From Haliclona indistincta (Eukaryota; Porifera; Demospongiae; Haplosclerida; Chalinidae): a stretch of 64,000 bases of DNA. The notes below the pieces were generated by a model. The model did not search any database. It was not told where the DNA came from and saw only the letters and a list, made by a program, of their open reading frames with translations. The stretch spans positions 13,595,592 to 13,659,591 of the forward strand of contig OZ024785.1 of the NCBI GenBank assembly GCA_964017065.1, read 5' to 3'. A program made the position numbers and the translations under genes. Of the stretch, positions 20,100 through 31,889 are shown in pieces. Each line of letters starts with the position of its first letter. Position 1 is the stretch's first letter.

Positions 20100-23000
20100 T
20101 AAGCTAATGCTAAGTAAAATGTTGATCACATTCCTTTTCATTATAACTGTGGTATTGATGAGTACTTGATGTAGCAGTAGTTGCTGCTGCGGCTTTATCA
20201 GCTTACCAGCTAAGAAAAGAAGGTACGTCGCAGTGCTTGTTACAATTGCTCAACCCAGTGTTGTTGTGCATGATCAAGGGCACCACCTATGCTAAACTGC
20301 TAGTACACTCCTTAGTCTCCCACTTCACTTTTGCTCACTCTCCAATCTCCTCCCATTTTTACTTTCTCTGTCTTCCTTTCTTTCTCTTCTCTCAGGATAA
20401 TTTTAGCGATCAAGAGATTGAAGTTAGCAAGCGGGCGTTCACTGACTCTGCCCATCCTTAATTGATACTGATCGTGTCACTTGGGAAATTAAAGATTCAA
20501 AAACGAGTTTATTGTGATAGAGAATGACGATTAGAAATGTTACTTTAGCAATCATACACAAAGTGATCTATGATTTTACGAGCAGGTGTATTTTTCAGTT
20601 CATTTCTCTAAAATAATAAATATTATTTAGTGTTTATCAGAATCATCAATGAGTGAATCATAAGTCAATGCAAGCAACCTATGAATGAGTGATAATTGTA
20701 TTGCAGTTACAAGATAGTAAAATACTTATGTTCAGTATAGAATGTGCAGATCAGAAATAGTTACAACGTTGACAGTCTAGGAGGAAGTTCATGAATTTGT
20801 TCAGTGCAGTACGAGTCGTGTAGAGCTAGAATCAGACCTCTCAACGTGGATGCTGCGCCACCTCCTCAAACAGTCTTCGTATTCACTGCAGTCAGATTCA
20901 CTTCCATCAGCTGGAGATGTATAGTAGCTCTCAGTCTCTAACAGCTCTTCATGACTATCTCGGAGTAGGCGGGGAAGAAATATTTCTGACCACACCCAAG
21001 TATTGCGCAATCACCACGCGGGCAAGAACGAGCAAAATGGCGGCGAATCAACTGTCTCTTGTATCGGCTGCCATCGCGGTGTTTCCTTGTCGTCTGTTCT
21101 CTTTCTATACAGGTTTGTGACTAATAAGCAATGTATTTTATCTATGATTGATTTATGAATCTTTATTTGCTCTATTTAGGCGATCAATGGCTACCTACCG
21201 TCTCTCACTTTGCGCGGGAAGACATGATTGTTGAATCCTAACAACCTGAGCGACTGGTATACACCAACCATTGTTGTTCGAGCTTGCGCTCATCACATGG
21301 TGATATAATTCATGGTGAAAATTCCAAGTAAGCCACATCTCGTTGTCTCGTTCCATATTGTGTTTATTTATGTACATGAATTATCGTTGTACGCAGTGGT
21401 TCTTTTGTGTTACGTACTGCTTGGTTACCAGATACACGCGAAGGGCAGCTTAAAGAATAGGAGTGTATGTGTCTGTAATTATGTGTAAATAATGTGTGAT
21501 TGTATGTGCACTGTGTGTCCATGTGTAATTCAATAATTATTTTCTTGAAGGTGTATGTATTGAAGCCAGCCAGTGTTCTATTTTTAACAGACTGTTCACT
21601 AAAAGTTTTGTTAGCTCGTGATTGAGCTAAGCCCTGAATTGTCAATTGGTTGTTGATAAGGCATTGAGACCACTTGTTGACGAGTCCCATAGTGATTATT
21701 ATGGTTGAATATTGATAACTGTAATCATTGTTGTACATGATCGTTTATTCTATTTGTGTGTTACATACTCCTTGGTTACATGATAGTCTGAGTTTTGTAG
21801 TTGATATTTGTTAATAAATGTAGACATTTGGTGTAAGATGGTGCTTTATGTTTTTAACTCCAGTCCTGCCATTCATCAGTTTTACTCTATAGTGTATGTA
21901 ACAGGTTTTAATAATTATATGACCGTGTCTGCGAAAACCGACCCTATTGTGCAAACAATCGAACTGAGATGTTAGCGTTTTAGAACGCTCGACTGAATTT
22001 TGTTGGAAATTGAGTTATGTGCTCTGGAGGATTGTTCTATCATTCCTGCATGTTATCGAGGTAGTCCCGTGTCACAGAATGCTCTAGTTCTTCTGTATGA
22101 AGCATGTATTTAGTGCCACCAAGTTTTTGCTTGTCTGTATACTTATGCGTTGTCACGCACTCACCATGACAATGCTAGGCTGACAGCATGAGTGCTTGCT
22201 GAAGAAGAGCTTTCTTTGTGTACGACACTACCTTGCTTAAGACTTCTATGAAACAGGATGGAAAGATATACAGCGGCAAATCCGATACTAGGCATTGTTT
22301 CAGTCGCTTCGTTGGTGTGGTCACGTTGGATTCAAGTTCACTTATAAAGGGTATTAGAGTGAATATGGAAGTGAACACAAAATATATAATTTTCTGTATT
22401 CAGTGCATAACCAATAGCTCTCACATTCGGCATTATATCTTAGTGACAAAATTTGTGATCTAGATGTTATAAGAGCTGTTGTGCTCACCAAGGATAGAGG
22501 AATCTGCTGGTACCAATAACTCGTATGGTTGATTTTTTTGCGCAATTGAGTCGGTATTCCCAGACACGGTCACATATTATTTTACCAGTCCTAGATGGAT
22601 ATGTCATAGATTTGTGCCGCCAGAATTAGTATTTTGTTATTTTTAACCATTTTGTGGGTTTGCTTTCGTAATTTTGATTCTATTTTGGTCGTTTTCATTT
22701 ACTGTTTTATGAAAAATGTTTTCTTTTGACGAGAATCATTACTTTAGTTAAGCAAGAATTTAATCTTATGTCAAATTTTTATTCAATGAATTCTTGTATA
22801 TTTGTATTTTGTTATTTCGCATAAATCATGATTTCCTTCAAATTTTGATGCAACAGTTGTATTTAATTTTGACCATTTTGATTTTTTAATGATTTATTTA
22901 CAATTTTTAATTTTGACCTTTCATAATTTTTTATATATTTTAAATGATAACAAGCCTGACAATGATTATCGAGAAACGTTAGAACAAAGTGTTTATTGCT

Positions 23001-24628
23001 GGAGTCAAGGTTGTATATGGTTAGCAGCAGAATTATTCTAATACTCCGTCTGCATGAATTCTTCATATCAGCAACTATTGGAATTACGAGGGCAAACAAG
23101 TTGAAAAGTGAAATCATCGTATTGAGAATCATAAGTAAAATGATCGCTTTAAACATCAAAAACATAAGATTGTTCCGTACAGAAGTCAGGCAACATTCGT
23201 GAGATTTCGTAATGATCTGTTAGACAGCTGACACTTGTCTGTATACTCTCCGTCAAAAACTCTTTCACTATTGCTGTACGATCTCCAAGAGCACTCATAA
23301 ACTTAGTGACATGTTATTTAACGGAACTGTTTTTTTCACGAGTTTTCAAGACATCACAATCTGTCTAATTCTTATTACACAAAACGTAAGGTTGTCTTGT
23401 TCTTTCTTTAAGCGCAATTTTACCTTATAAAGCAGTATTGATATACAACAGATATCATATCTACTGAACCACAATCCATAACAATTATTTTACACTGAAA
23501 CAATGAAGAAATTACAGTTTCATCTGTGTACGGTTTTGAAGTAAAGTACATGTGAATGTCTAGATTGAACTACTCGATCATGCTGTGCGAGATATGTTAT
23601 ACCAGCTCTTTATCGCTTTCTTGTTGTTGTGAATATAATCTTCCTCTGTCAAATCTTGCACTCTCCTCTATATCGATAATTTTATTCGCTCCACCTTTTT
23701 CTAACAATGATTTTAATACTAAGTTTTTTGGCTTGTAACTGTTCATTTTATTTTAGAGAACACTTGATATCTAATTTTTAGTGTTATCCTTCTGCATAGT
23801 GTTTGAATATAAATATTATCATTATTATTTACAATTCTTTTGGTATTACTGTATTGATAATTGATTTATTGATTTTTGTGATATAATTATTTTTATTCAT
23901 TAATCGAGCGTGTACTTTCTAAGACGATCATCAATTCTTGGTCGATTCTTGGTCACTTTAATTGAGTCACTATGTCACAGTCTGTTTCATGTCACATTCT
24001 ATTAGTCCTTCAGTTTATACTAGTTGTATATGCTGTAAAATCATAATTAATAATAATAATTTATTTAATTGTTTGTTCTCAGTATCAATCTTTCAAACTT
24101 TTCTTAGAACATTATTTAACTTATTCTGTCTTGTTTTTATTCATGGCATAATTTTATGTTAATTTGCTGAATGCAAACTTTGCTTATGTCACAAAAATAT
24201 TTTCATTTTTGAATTATAGTATTTTTTGTTGATTGTGTTCAAATCACAATGTGTTTCCTGTCACACTCGTAGCTTTAGATTATTTGATTATAGTTCACCG
24301 TATTTTATTCACCATGCTTGATTAGTACTCTCTGTATTAGACTATGCTGTGGTTGCCATGGTAGCGTGCATGGTTTAGCTTTAGATATGTTTATTGTTAT
24401 GTGCTGTGACTCTTAATCCACAAGTCAGTTTACTATGTAATACTGGTAACCACACTTGCTGTGCTTTACATTGCTTTTCAACCATTATTGGTTACTCAGT
24501 GTTGTTAATTTTATGTTTGTCAAAATGCATTTGTAAACAATGTATTGACTATTACAACAAATATAAACTACTTTGGCTAATATGCTGTAACATTACACTA
24601 TCTTCAACATAGTGAATGAGTTACATTG
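20100..24628. other. Gene-poor, AT-rich 4.5-kb stretch
   Basis: Short frames on both strands lack motifs, and base composition falls to long T/A runs between 22600 and 24300. A minus-strand frame at 20801-21010 (acidic, DGSESDCSEYEDC) could be a small exon but has no recognisable relative. I see no element ends here. Confidence 0.4.
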
Positions 24629-25302
24629 ATAACTCTTTGACAACTGAGCTAGCTGGGATGGAGCACGTGACTTTAACCCATGCACCCACGCGTTGACGAC
24701 CAGACCACGTCGTCAGCTCGTGGTTGGGCGTGTCACTGTAGGCGTGGTTTCTTCTGGTATCGAACTATGGCGAATTTGAGAGCTCTTGTACTCAGCATTT
24801 CCGGATTGTGTGACTGATTGCAGCTATCCAGGTACATTTAGATGACTGCGCCAGTAATTCCTACCAGTTCTGAATGCTTTCCATTGACCAATAGACAGAA
24901 GTAAGTGCAGCTAGCTATCTCGCTTGCTCGCTCGCTTCTTCCTCTTGCAAGCGGCTCAGGCCCCTTCGGCTAGACACGCACAGACACTACAAACATATCT
25001 TATCATTCACACAGTTCATATCTGTCTCGTAAAAAAAAAAAAAAAAAAAAAAAAATATGTTCTTCACAGGGTCGGATCCTTTGATCCTCAAAGGGCCGAG
25101 ACCGGAAACTTGTAAAGATGAAGGTTCCGCCTCCAAGCCGACAAAGGGGTGGTTTCATGGTACTTGAATGCCGCCTGCATCTCATTTCCTGTACAATAAC
25201 CATTATAACTTGTGTTATTAATAAATTATTAATAAGTGGTCACCTACCATGAATATTAAGTAGCGTTGTAATTTTACAACATTTCAGAGATCAAAGAGAT
25301 AA
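24629..25302 (+). repeat. Copy A of a ~670-bp duplicated segment
   Basis: From ATAACTCTTTGACAACTGAG to AAAGAGATAA this matches 26816-27481 essentially base for base by eye; the length difference (8 bp) is fully explained by a poly-A run of 25 here against 17 there. Immediately after it, ATAACTCTGGACAACTGA resembles its own start. A TTAACCCATGCACCCACGCG motif lies inside, but homology extends across it, so TTAA is not the boundary. Confidence 0.9.
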
Positions 25303-25514
25303 CTCTGGACAACTGATCACCGATGGAATCCACTCCAACCTTATGAGCACATTCAGAATGGTTTGAAGGATCCCTGAAAGTGACAACAAGACAACAGCAA
25401 CCAAAGAAATACGGTAGAAAATGCACATACATTTTTTGCCGGCAGGTCTAGTACCCAATCCTCAGTCCAGCTAGAAAGGTCACTGTAGGAGGTAACAAAG
25501 CAGCCAGACAAGCA

Positions 25515-25522
25515 AGACAGAC

Positions 25523-25573
<51 letters not shown>

Positions 25574-25644
25574 GAGGGAGAGGGAGAGGGAGAGGGAGAT
25601 GGAGATGGAGATGGAGATGGAGATGGAGATGGAGATGGAGATGG

Positions 25645-25684
<40 letters not shown>

Positions 25685-25700
25685 GATAGATAGATAGAAA
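25515..25700. repeat. Compound microsatellite: GACA, GA, GGGAGA, GGAGAT, GATA
   Basis: Successive runs: GACA to 25527, GA to about 25566, GGGAGA to about 25597, GGAGAT to about 25645, GATA to about 25695. Confidence 0.95.
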
Positions 25701-25769
25701 GATAGACAGAGAGACAGACGGACGGACGGAGGGAGGGAAGGATGGATGGACGGAGGGAGGGAAGGATGG

Positions 25770-25922
25770 AGGGATGGATGGATGGATGGATGGATGGATG
25801 GATGGATGGATGGATGGATGGATGGATGGATGGATGGATGGATGGATGGATGGATGGATGGATGGATGGATGGATGGATGGATGGATGGATGGATGGATG
25901 GATGGATGGATGGATGGATGGA
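25770..25922. repeat. (GGAT)n microsatellite
   Basis: About 38 units of GGAT. The long reading frames seen in all phases here (WMDG, IHPS and NHPTIQPS repeats) are artefacts of the repeat. Confidence 0.97.
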
Positions 25923-26143
25923 TGGTTGGATGGTTGGATGGTTGGATGGTTGGATGGTTGGATGGTTGGATGGTTGGATGGTTGGATGGTTGGATGGTTG
26001 GATGGTTGGATGGTTGGATGGTTGGATGGTTGGATGGTTGGATGGTTGGATGGTTGGATGGTTGGATGGTTGGATGGTTGGATGGTTGGATGGTTGGATG
26101 GTTGGATGGTTGGATGGTTGGATGGTTGGATGGTTGGATGGTT
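25918..26143. repeat. (GGATGGTT)n octamer array
   Basis: About 28 units of GGATGGTT follow directly from the GGAT array, consistent with a single A-to-T change in alternate units that was then amplified. Confidence 0.97.
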
Positions 26144-26198
26144 GGGTAGAAAGATAGATAGAAAGGAAAGAAATAAAGAAACAACGCAAGCAGGTAAT

Positions 26199-26778
26199 CT
26201 ATAGCTTGTGGTATGCATCATAACACCCAAGTTTGCACAGACGCACACGGCAATGACAGCAGGCAAAGCTAGTGTGTTTACAGGGCTTTAATTGTTTCTG
26301 TTGACAGTAGTGACACTTACCTCTCTTCAAACCAACAACAGCATTGACTCTAACTATCCTGCAGGGCTCACTAGCAGCGTCAGGACAAGGCTGTGGTAGA
26401 CAAGCTCGCTTGTGTCTCCACTTGGGACTAGGAGGCTCTAACGTTCCCCCTCTGACCTGTATTCTCACCGGAACTGTCTCTTCCTCCTCATCAGTGTCTT
26501 CACTGCTGCGCCCTTCAGAAGAAGTTGTCTCTCCCTCATCACTCTGCTCACTGCTGTCTCCTTCATAAGAAGAGTCACTGTCATCAGAGCTCTCTCCTGA
26601 AGCGAGGACAATCCTCGGTAATACAGTGCGCACGTGCTTGGCAATCATAGAATTTACCAGTTGAATTCTCGTCGCTTTCTTCGATCTCCTCATCGCTGGA
26701 TAGGCTACAGTCTTCACTGCTATCGACGGAATAGTCGCCAGACTCGATTTCCGAGCGTTCGGTGGACGAATTAGCCAT
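26199..26778 (-). pseudogene. piggyBac-like remnant: acidic N-terminus fused to C-terminal Cys-rich domain, core absent
   Basis: From the ATG at 26778 one frame gives MANSSTERSEIESGDYSVDS and SSDEEIEESDENS, an acidic leader typical of piggyBac transposases. A shifted frame continues with SGESSDDSDSSYEGDSSEQS, PPSPKWRHKRACLPQPCP, and finally [36 protein letters not shown]. The last part matches the piggyBac C-terminal cross-brace zinc domain (C-x2-C...C-x2-C...lC...C...yH). No DDD catalytic region lies between. This is an internally deleted derivative or a two-exon domesticated fragment. It lies between the two ~670-bp repeats. Confidence 0.6.
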
Positions 26779-26815
26779 ACGACGACTGACAACACTAAAT
26801 CCAGAATTTTTAGCA

Positions 26816-27481
26816 ATAACTCTTTGACAACTGAGCTAGCTGGGATGGAGCACGTGACTTTAACCCATGCACCCACGCGTTGACGACCAGACCACGTCGT
26901 CAGCTCGTGGTTGGGCGTGTCACTGTAGGCGTGGTTTCTTCTGGTATCGAACTATGGCGAATTTGAGAGCTCTTGTACTCAGCATTTCCGGATTGTGTGA
27001 CTGATTGCAGCTATCCAGGTACATTTAGATGACTGCGCCAGTAATTCCTACCAGTTCTGAATGCTTTCCATTGACCAATAGACAGAAGTAAGTGCAGCTA
27101 GCTATCTCGCTTGCTCGCTCGCTTCTTCCTCTTGCAAGCGGCTCAGGCCCCTTCGGCTAGACACGCACAGACACTACAAACATATCTTATCATTCACACA
27201 GTTCATATCTGTCTCGTAAAAAAAAAAAAAAAAATATGTTCTTCACAGGGTCGGATCCTTTGATCCTCAAAGGGCCGAGACCGGAAACTTGTAAAGATGA
27301 AGGTTCCGCCTCCAAGCCGACAAAGGGGTGGTTTCATGGTACTTGAATGCCGCCTGCATCTCATTTCCTGTACAATAACCATTATAACTTGTGTTATTAA
27401 TAAATTATTAATAAGTGGTCACCTACCATGAATATTAAGTAGCGTTGTAATTTTACAACATTTCAGAGATCAAAGAGATAA
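26816..27481 (+). repeat. Copy B of the ~670-bp duplicated segment
   Basis: Near-identical partner of 24629-25302, 2187 bp downstream in the same orientation. It ends at AGAGATAA and is followed by unrelated sequence. Confidence 0.9.
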
Positions 27482-27539
27482 TCATTAAAATTTATGGAAA
27501 CTCTTTCTATGACAACAGTTGGATTTTGATTACCTTTAA

Positions 27540-28269
27540 GGCTACGGGATACACCACGCCCACTTACAAGCAAGCTGAAATGGTTGCCTGAAAAAACACT
27601 CGTAGCATCGCGCTTGTTGGTTTGGCTGAATATATCGGTGCATATCCAGTTAGAGCAAAGACTGCACTTCGCCTTCAGCAAAAACGATGGCTAGACGCGC
27701 TACCATAGTGCGTTACGAAGTACACGAAGTAACGAGCAGCTTCGTCAACTAAGAAATCGAAATTCTCGTTGTGGGCACTCTGTAGCACGACTAGACTTGG
27801 CATGCAGCTAGACAGCTTAGTTATCTAGGGACCCAAGGATCCTTTTTTCGATATCAGCTTTAGTTGCCGATTTATGTTCACGCAAACACTTGAAAAGCTT
27901 GTCAAAGCTAATTTTCGAGTGTATGCGTGAACATAACTCGGCAACTAAAGCTGATATCGAAAAAAGGATCCGTGGGTCCCTAGATAACTAAGCTGTTTAG
28001 CTGCATGCCAAGTCTAGTCGTGCTACAGAGTGCCCACAACGAGAATTTCGATTTCTTAGTTGACGAAGCTGCTCGTTACTTCGTGTACTTCGTAACGCAC
28101 TATGGTAGCGCGTCTAGCCATCGTTTTTGCTGAAGGCGAAGTGCAGTCTTTGCTCTAACTGGATATGCAGCGCTATATTCAGCCAAACCAACAAGCGCGA
28201 TGCTACGAGTGTTTTTTCAGGCAACCATTTTCAGCTTGCTTGTAAGTGGGCGTGGTGTATCCCGTAACC
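27540..28269. mobile_element. 730-bp near-perfect palindromic (foldback) element flanked by TTAA
   Basis: Left arm 27540-27890 and right arm 27918-28269 are inverted copies differing at a few positions, separated by a 27-bp loop centred near 27904. Outer ends read GGCTACGGGATACACCACGC and, inverted, GGTTACGGGATACACCACGC. TTAA lies directly outside each end (27536-27539 and 28270-28273), the target duplication made by piggyBac-type transposases. No coding capacity. The high arm identity suggests a recent origin or ongoing gene conversion. Confidence 0.88.
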
Positions 28270-28725
28270 TTAAAGCATCAGAGGACCTAAACTGAACTTC
28301 TGTGTAATTTTCTTTTTACCACTTTATTGCAGTGGTCTGTTTGAATGTTAAAAATATATAAAGTGAATTCTCAAAAAAATTCCATCTTTGATATGTTTCT
28401 TAGTCCTGTTATCTAAGCACCTTTTTGAAGCTGCTACATTTGGTGTCATTTTTTGCTTTCTAACGACTACATGTTTAATTGATAACTAACAATCTGTTTC
28501 TGGCTGAAAGAACTCATGGTAACAGAGTGAAGTTGAGAATTATAGGCTAAATTATAGGAAGATATTAAGAGCTTAAAAGGAATTTAATGATGGAGCAAGA
28601 ACAATAGAGGAATGCACTTTCCGTGCTCAACTTTTCACATTCACCCTACGGACAAATCGGAACAATTATCTGGTGGTTCAAACTGGCAGTTACGAAATGG
28701 TGCATGAATCCATTATAGACGCTTG

Positions 28726-29349
28726 TAGCCTCATCCCCACGCCCAATTTTCGCTAACTTTACGAAACGAATGACGGAACGAAATGCGAAAATAGGGCCTG
28801 GTATCCATTGCAGGGGTATTGGTGCGCATGCGTTAGTCGTTATACAGAATCTGTATAATCGGCAGGATATTCTGAATCCGTAACTTTGTATTCTTCTAGG
28901 ATACTGCGTCATTCCGTGTATTTGTCTGTATTCTCGCTCTACTATAATGGAAGTTCTCACTGTGTGCACGTTTCTCTGCTTAGCGTAAAGATTGCAAGCA
29001 CGTGTGGACTAGTTCAGGAAGTCTAAGCCGATCTACTGGCGCCCTCACAAACCCCACGTGAAACTGTAGCGTACCAAGACTTTCACGAGTTCATTTTTCC
29101 AACTGAACGATGGTTTTACTGGCTGCCCTGGTTGTCTTCAGACTCCCTCGCGACGGATCAAATCTTCTAGAGTGCGTGTTTGCTTAGCTATAGTTCGTTT
29201 CTTGTTTTTTAACTCGCTCAGACTCTTTAATTTTATTCATGCATGCGTATCATTAATTACCCTTGCAATAGAGACCAGGCCTTTATTTTTCGCCGTTTCG
29301 TTCATTTGCGTTTTTCGTTGCGAAAAATTTTGGCCTGGGGACGAGGCTA
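28726..29349. mobile_element. 624-bp TIR element with 9-bp target-site duplication
   Basis: Ends begin TAGCCTCATCCCCACGCCC and, inverted, TAGCCTCGTCCCCAGGCCA; similarity continues with gaps for about 80 bp to AGGCCTGGT. AGACGCTTG flanks both sides (28717-28725 and 29350-29358), a perfect 9-bp duplication. No transposase inside. A 9-bp duplication fits Mutator-type mobilisation. A related terminus (TAGTCTCGTCCCCAGACC) occurs at 52789. Confidence 0.82.
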
Positions 29350-29419
29350 AGACGCTTGAAGATACAACTGTGTTGCCAAACAGCTATGCTACTTGCATGT
29401 TGACGAATCTTCAGAAATC

Positions 29420-30130
29420 TTCATAGCTTTGTTTGCATTGTATACTTCTGTCGATTCCTTGGAAGGTCACAACCTGTCTTTGCATTCATCACCCCACCTT
29501 GGTCATTCTCTATGCTTGTTAGTACCTTGGTTGCTGATTTGTATTCTGAATCCTTCTTGATGCGTTTCAAAATACTTTGCTTTGTTCGGCGGGAAACGGA
29601 GGCTGGACTTTTTCCCTTGTAGTTACCGTAAACCATGAAACGCCATTACCGTGAACCACCATTTTGTCAACCATCTTAGTGAAAGGCTCATCTCTTGTGG
29701 GAGTGAATACTGTCACCTGTTGAAGATAATGGATAACTTAAATGAGCAGAACATGGTGATTATTACCTGAACAGACTTTGATATGGCCTGTGAGCTTGAT
29801 TTAGGAGTTACACGTAGTAATCTGATGGAGTGTTAATTGATCGTGTCCTAAAAATGAAGCATTTTTATAATATCTGTGATTTAGAATTTTTTTTGTCTAT
29901 GGAATACTTCCAGAAATAGTAGGAAGGTGTGCTGCTGTAAAAGTTGACAGTAGTGCAGCGGCATACCAAAACAATTGTGCATTTTATGATAAAAACACCA
30001 AAGTTGGTACACATGTAGACTAATGCCTTGTGAACAGTTTTGGATATGGAGCCATTCGTGTATGTACCCGTGTCAGTATTTATTAATTAATTTTATTAAA
30101 TAGGTGTTAATTGAAAAAAAACAACAATAA
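29420..30130. other. No supported gene
   Basis: A 71-codon minus-strand frame at 29421-29636 has Lys-rich but unrecognised sequence. The rest is AT-rich. Confidence 0.35.
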
Positions 30131-30132
30131 TT

Positions 30133-30435
30133 TCAATTAGTTGAACATTCTCCTTCACATTTACATAGGGCAGTACACTTAAGTCCAGCTTTCTTGCACT
30201 TGCAATTTTTCTTGCAGCCACACGATATCAGTTCATAGCATGTTTTCGACGCCTCTTGAAGTGCTGTCCAGTATGGTTCAAATAGATGATCATTTGTCTT
30301 GGTCCAGCCCCAACTATCTGGTGAAGGTAGTACAGGATTAGGACTAAGTGTTTGTCCCCAGATATGACCACCTTGGTAAGTTGCTCGCTTCACATGTTGC
30401 TCTAAAGCAGCATAAGATGGAGGAATTCTTTGCAC
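30133..30435 (-). pseudogene. C-terminal fragment of an element-type protein with Cys-rich CXC tail
   Basis: Peptide PPSYAALEQHVKRATYQGGH, WGWTKTNDHLFEPYW, then ISCGCKKNCKCKKAGLKC and CKCEGEC. The order 'PPt..aL..Hi.Ra.yq......p...P.p...GW' then a Cys-rich CXC-like end is a common tail of large uncharacterised invertebrate element proteins. The frame has a natural stop at 30133, but only about 100 residues remain. A related CXC-like tail (CRCTTGCGTRKCRCMKQG) is at 59.4 kb. Confidence 0.5.
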
Positions 30436-30955
30436 TGAAGATGTTTTAGCAAAAAGGTTCTTCCTAGCCTTATTGATATCAGTAGTGGTGCTTGTTTTGT
30501 CAGACTAAGGACAGTAGTGTTCATTATAGTATACTGCAGTCCTTTTAGCCCTGAAGTCATCAGTGTAGCAGATTATCTAACAATGAATTGGCGATAGCAT
30601 TATCAATGATAACTACTGTATCTCGTCTCTCCTTCTCTGCCGCTCTACTAGGTCCCTCACGTAATTCTCATACTGCAAAGATTAATGTTACCGTTACCTT
30701 TAACAAAGGCAGTCATTTTCTACTAGAGAGTAAACCACCGCGTCCACATTAGTAAGTAGAGGCTAATGTGGCTCACTCACTCATTCACTCAATCACATTC
30801 ACCCACTCACTCGATACATCTCGATTAACCTATACATAACTGATACAATGCATGCGCAAGCTCAGAATAACCGCTGTAACAACTCAGTGTTTAAACTTTA
30901 TTAATAATGCAATACAGAATCATTGAATGCAAACTATTATAGTTCAGTGTTCAGG

Positions 30956-31583
30956 TCATGATCGGCCCGGGCGACGTTTTAGTTTTTCCATCTCTTCTAG
31001 GCGCACTCGCGTCAGCCTCCTCTCGGTTTCGTCTTCATGAACCCGTTTTCTTTTAGCCAGTTGGGCGTTTCTTCTTCTGATCTTGATCTTCATGAACCCG
31101 TTTTCTTTTAGCCAGTTGGGCATTTCTTCTTCTGATCTCTGCTTCTGCTTTCTTTTCCTCCTCAACCTTCTTCCTTTTTTCTTCTTTTTTAAATTCTAGC
31201 AATTCTTCAATGGCTTCATCCGTTCTTAGCCTTTTTCTTGACGCCTCTGCTTCTTCCTTTAGTCCTTTTACTTCCTCTTTCAATGCCTCAAGTTCCTCCA
31301 ACTTGTTCCTCATTTCTTCCGCCTGCACCGCATCCAGCACTATCCCGGCTTCTTCTATCTTCTCGTCCTGTGGCCGCTTCTCGGTTTCCTCCATTGCATT
31401 ATTCTTCGTTATCGCCTCGATCTGTTCCCGCATGAACTTCATTTCTTCCGCTATCTTCTCGTCCTGTGCCCGCTTCTCGGTTTCCTCCATTGCATTATTC
31501 TTCGTCATCTCCTTTAACGCCTCAATCTGTTCTCGCATGAACTTCATTTCTGCCTTGTTTTCTTTGCTGGAACTCTGACCCAT
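30956..31583 (-). CDS. Coiled-coil protein with N-myristoylation-like start; 3-prime end shifted by a 55-bp duplication
   Basis: The likely start is MGQSSSKENK at 31583 (an upstream in-frame extension to 31793 is open but has no features). Gly2 and Ser6 fit the N-myristoylation consensus, so membrane attachment is possible. The rest is a long Glu/Lys coiled coil containing two copies of MKFMREQIEA...NNAMEETEKR..DEKI, then a basic block RRRNAQLAKRKRVHED. A 55-bp tandem duplication (repeat starts at about 31036 and 31091) repeats that block; because 55 is not a multiple of three, the frame ends early at KKKRPTG, and the original ending, with LTRVRLEEMEKLKRRPGRS, is left in another frame to 30956. 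Function unknown. Confidence 0.5.
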
Positions 31584-31723
31584 CTTGAACTCTGAACTTT
31601 GAACCACTACAGGCAAGCTGTTTATATAAGGACTGAGCTCTTCAATCTGCCCAATCAGAAACACCATTGATTTTGATTGGTGGACCACCCTTCCGGTTCG
31701 ATCGATCCGATCCGGTTTGCGCG

Positions 31724-31889
31724 TACAGTTGATTGCGAAGATAATGCATAGCCTTGTCAAAGCGGAAGTATGACGTTGACCAATCAAACGCACGAATAAT
31801 TGAATACACGTGACTACAAGTCAATTTGATTGGTCAATGTTACTTCCGCTTTTGACATTGTTTATGCAAGATCTTCGCAATCAACTGTA
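31724..31889. mobile_element. 166-bp foldback (MITE-like) element 1
   Basis: Arms of about 66 bp: left begins CAGTTGATTGCGAAGAT, right ends with its inverse, enclosing TTGACCAATCAAA-type inner ends. TA dinucleotides lie at both tips. Confidence 0.75.

Noticed and set aside
24670..24720. piggyBac insertion boundary at TTAACCCATGCACCCACGCG
   Set aside because: Homology with the 7.6-kb copy continues on both sides of the TTAA, so it is not an element edge.
24629..25302. LTR retrotransposon made of the two ~670-bp repeats
   Set aside because: Ends are not TG...CA, no primer-binding site or retroelement gene lies between, and a third partial start follows copy A. Kept only as one of several possibilities.
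25353..26266. Reading frames of 230-280 codons on both strands
   Set aside because: They are translations of GGAT/GGATGGTT microsatellites ([12 protein letters not shown] and MDGW repeats) and are open in nearly every phase.
28646..28969. 107-codon minus-strand frame
   Set aside because: It lies across the end of the 624-bp TIR element and has no motif.
31210..31578. Ser/Phe-rich plus-strand protein of 122 codons
   Set aside because: It is the antisense of the Glu/Lys coiled-coil gene; such antisense frames stay open because of codon bias.
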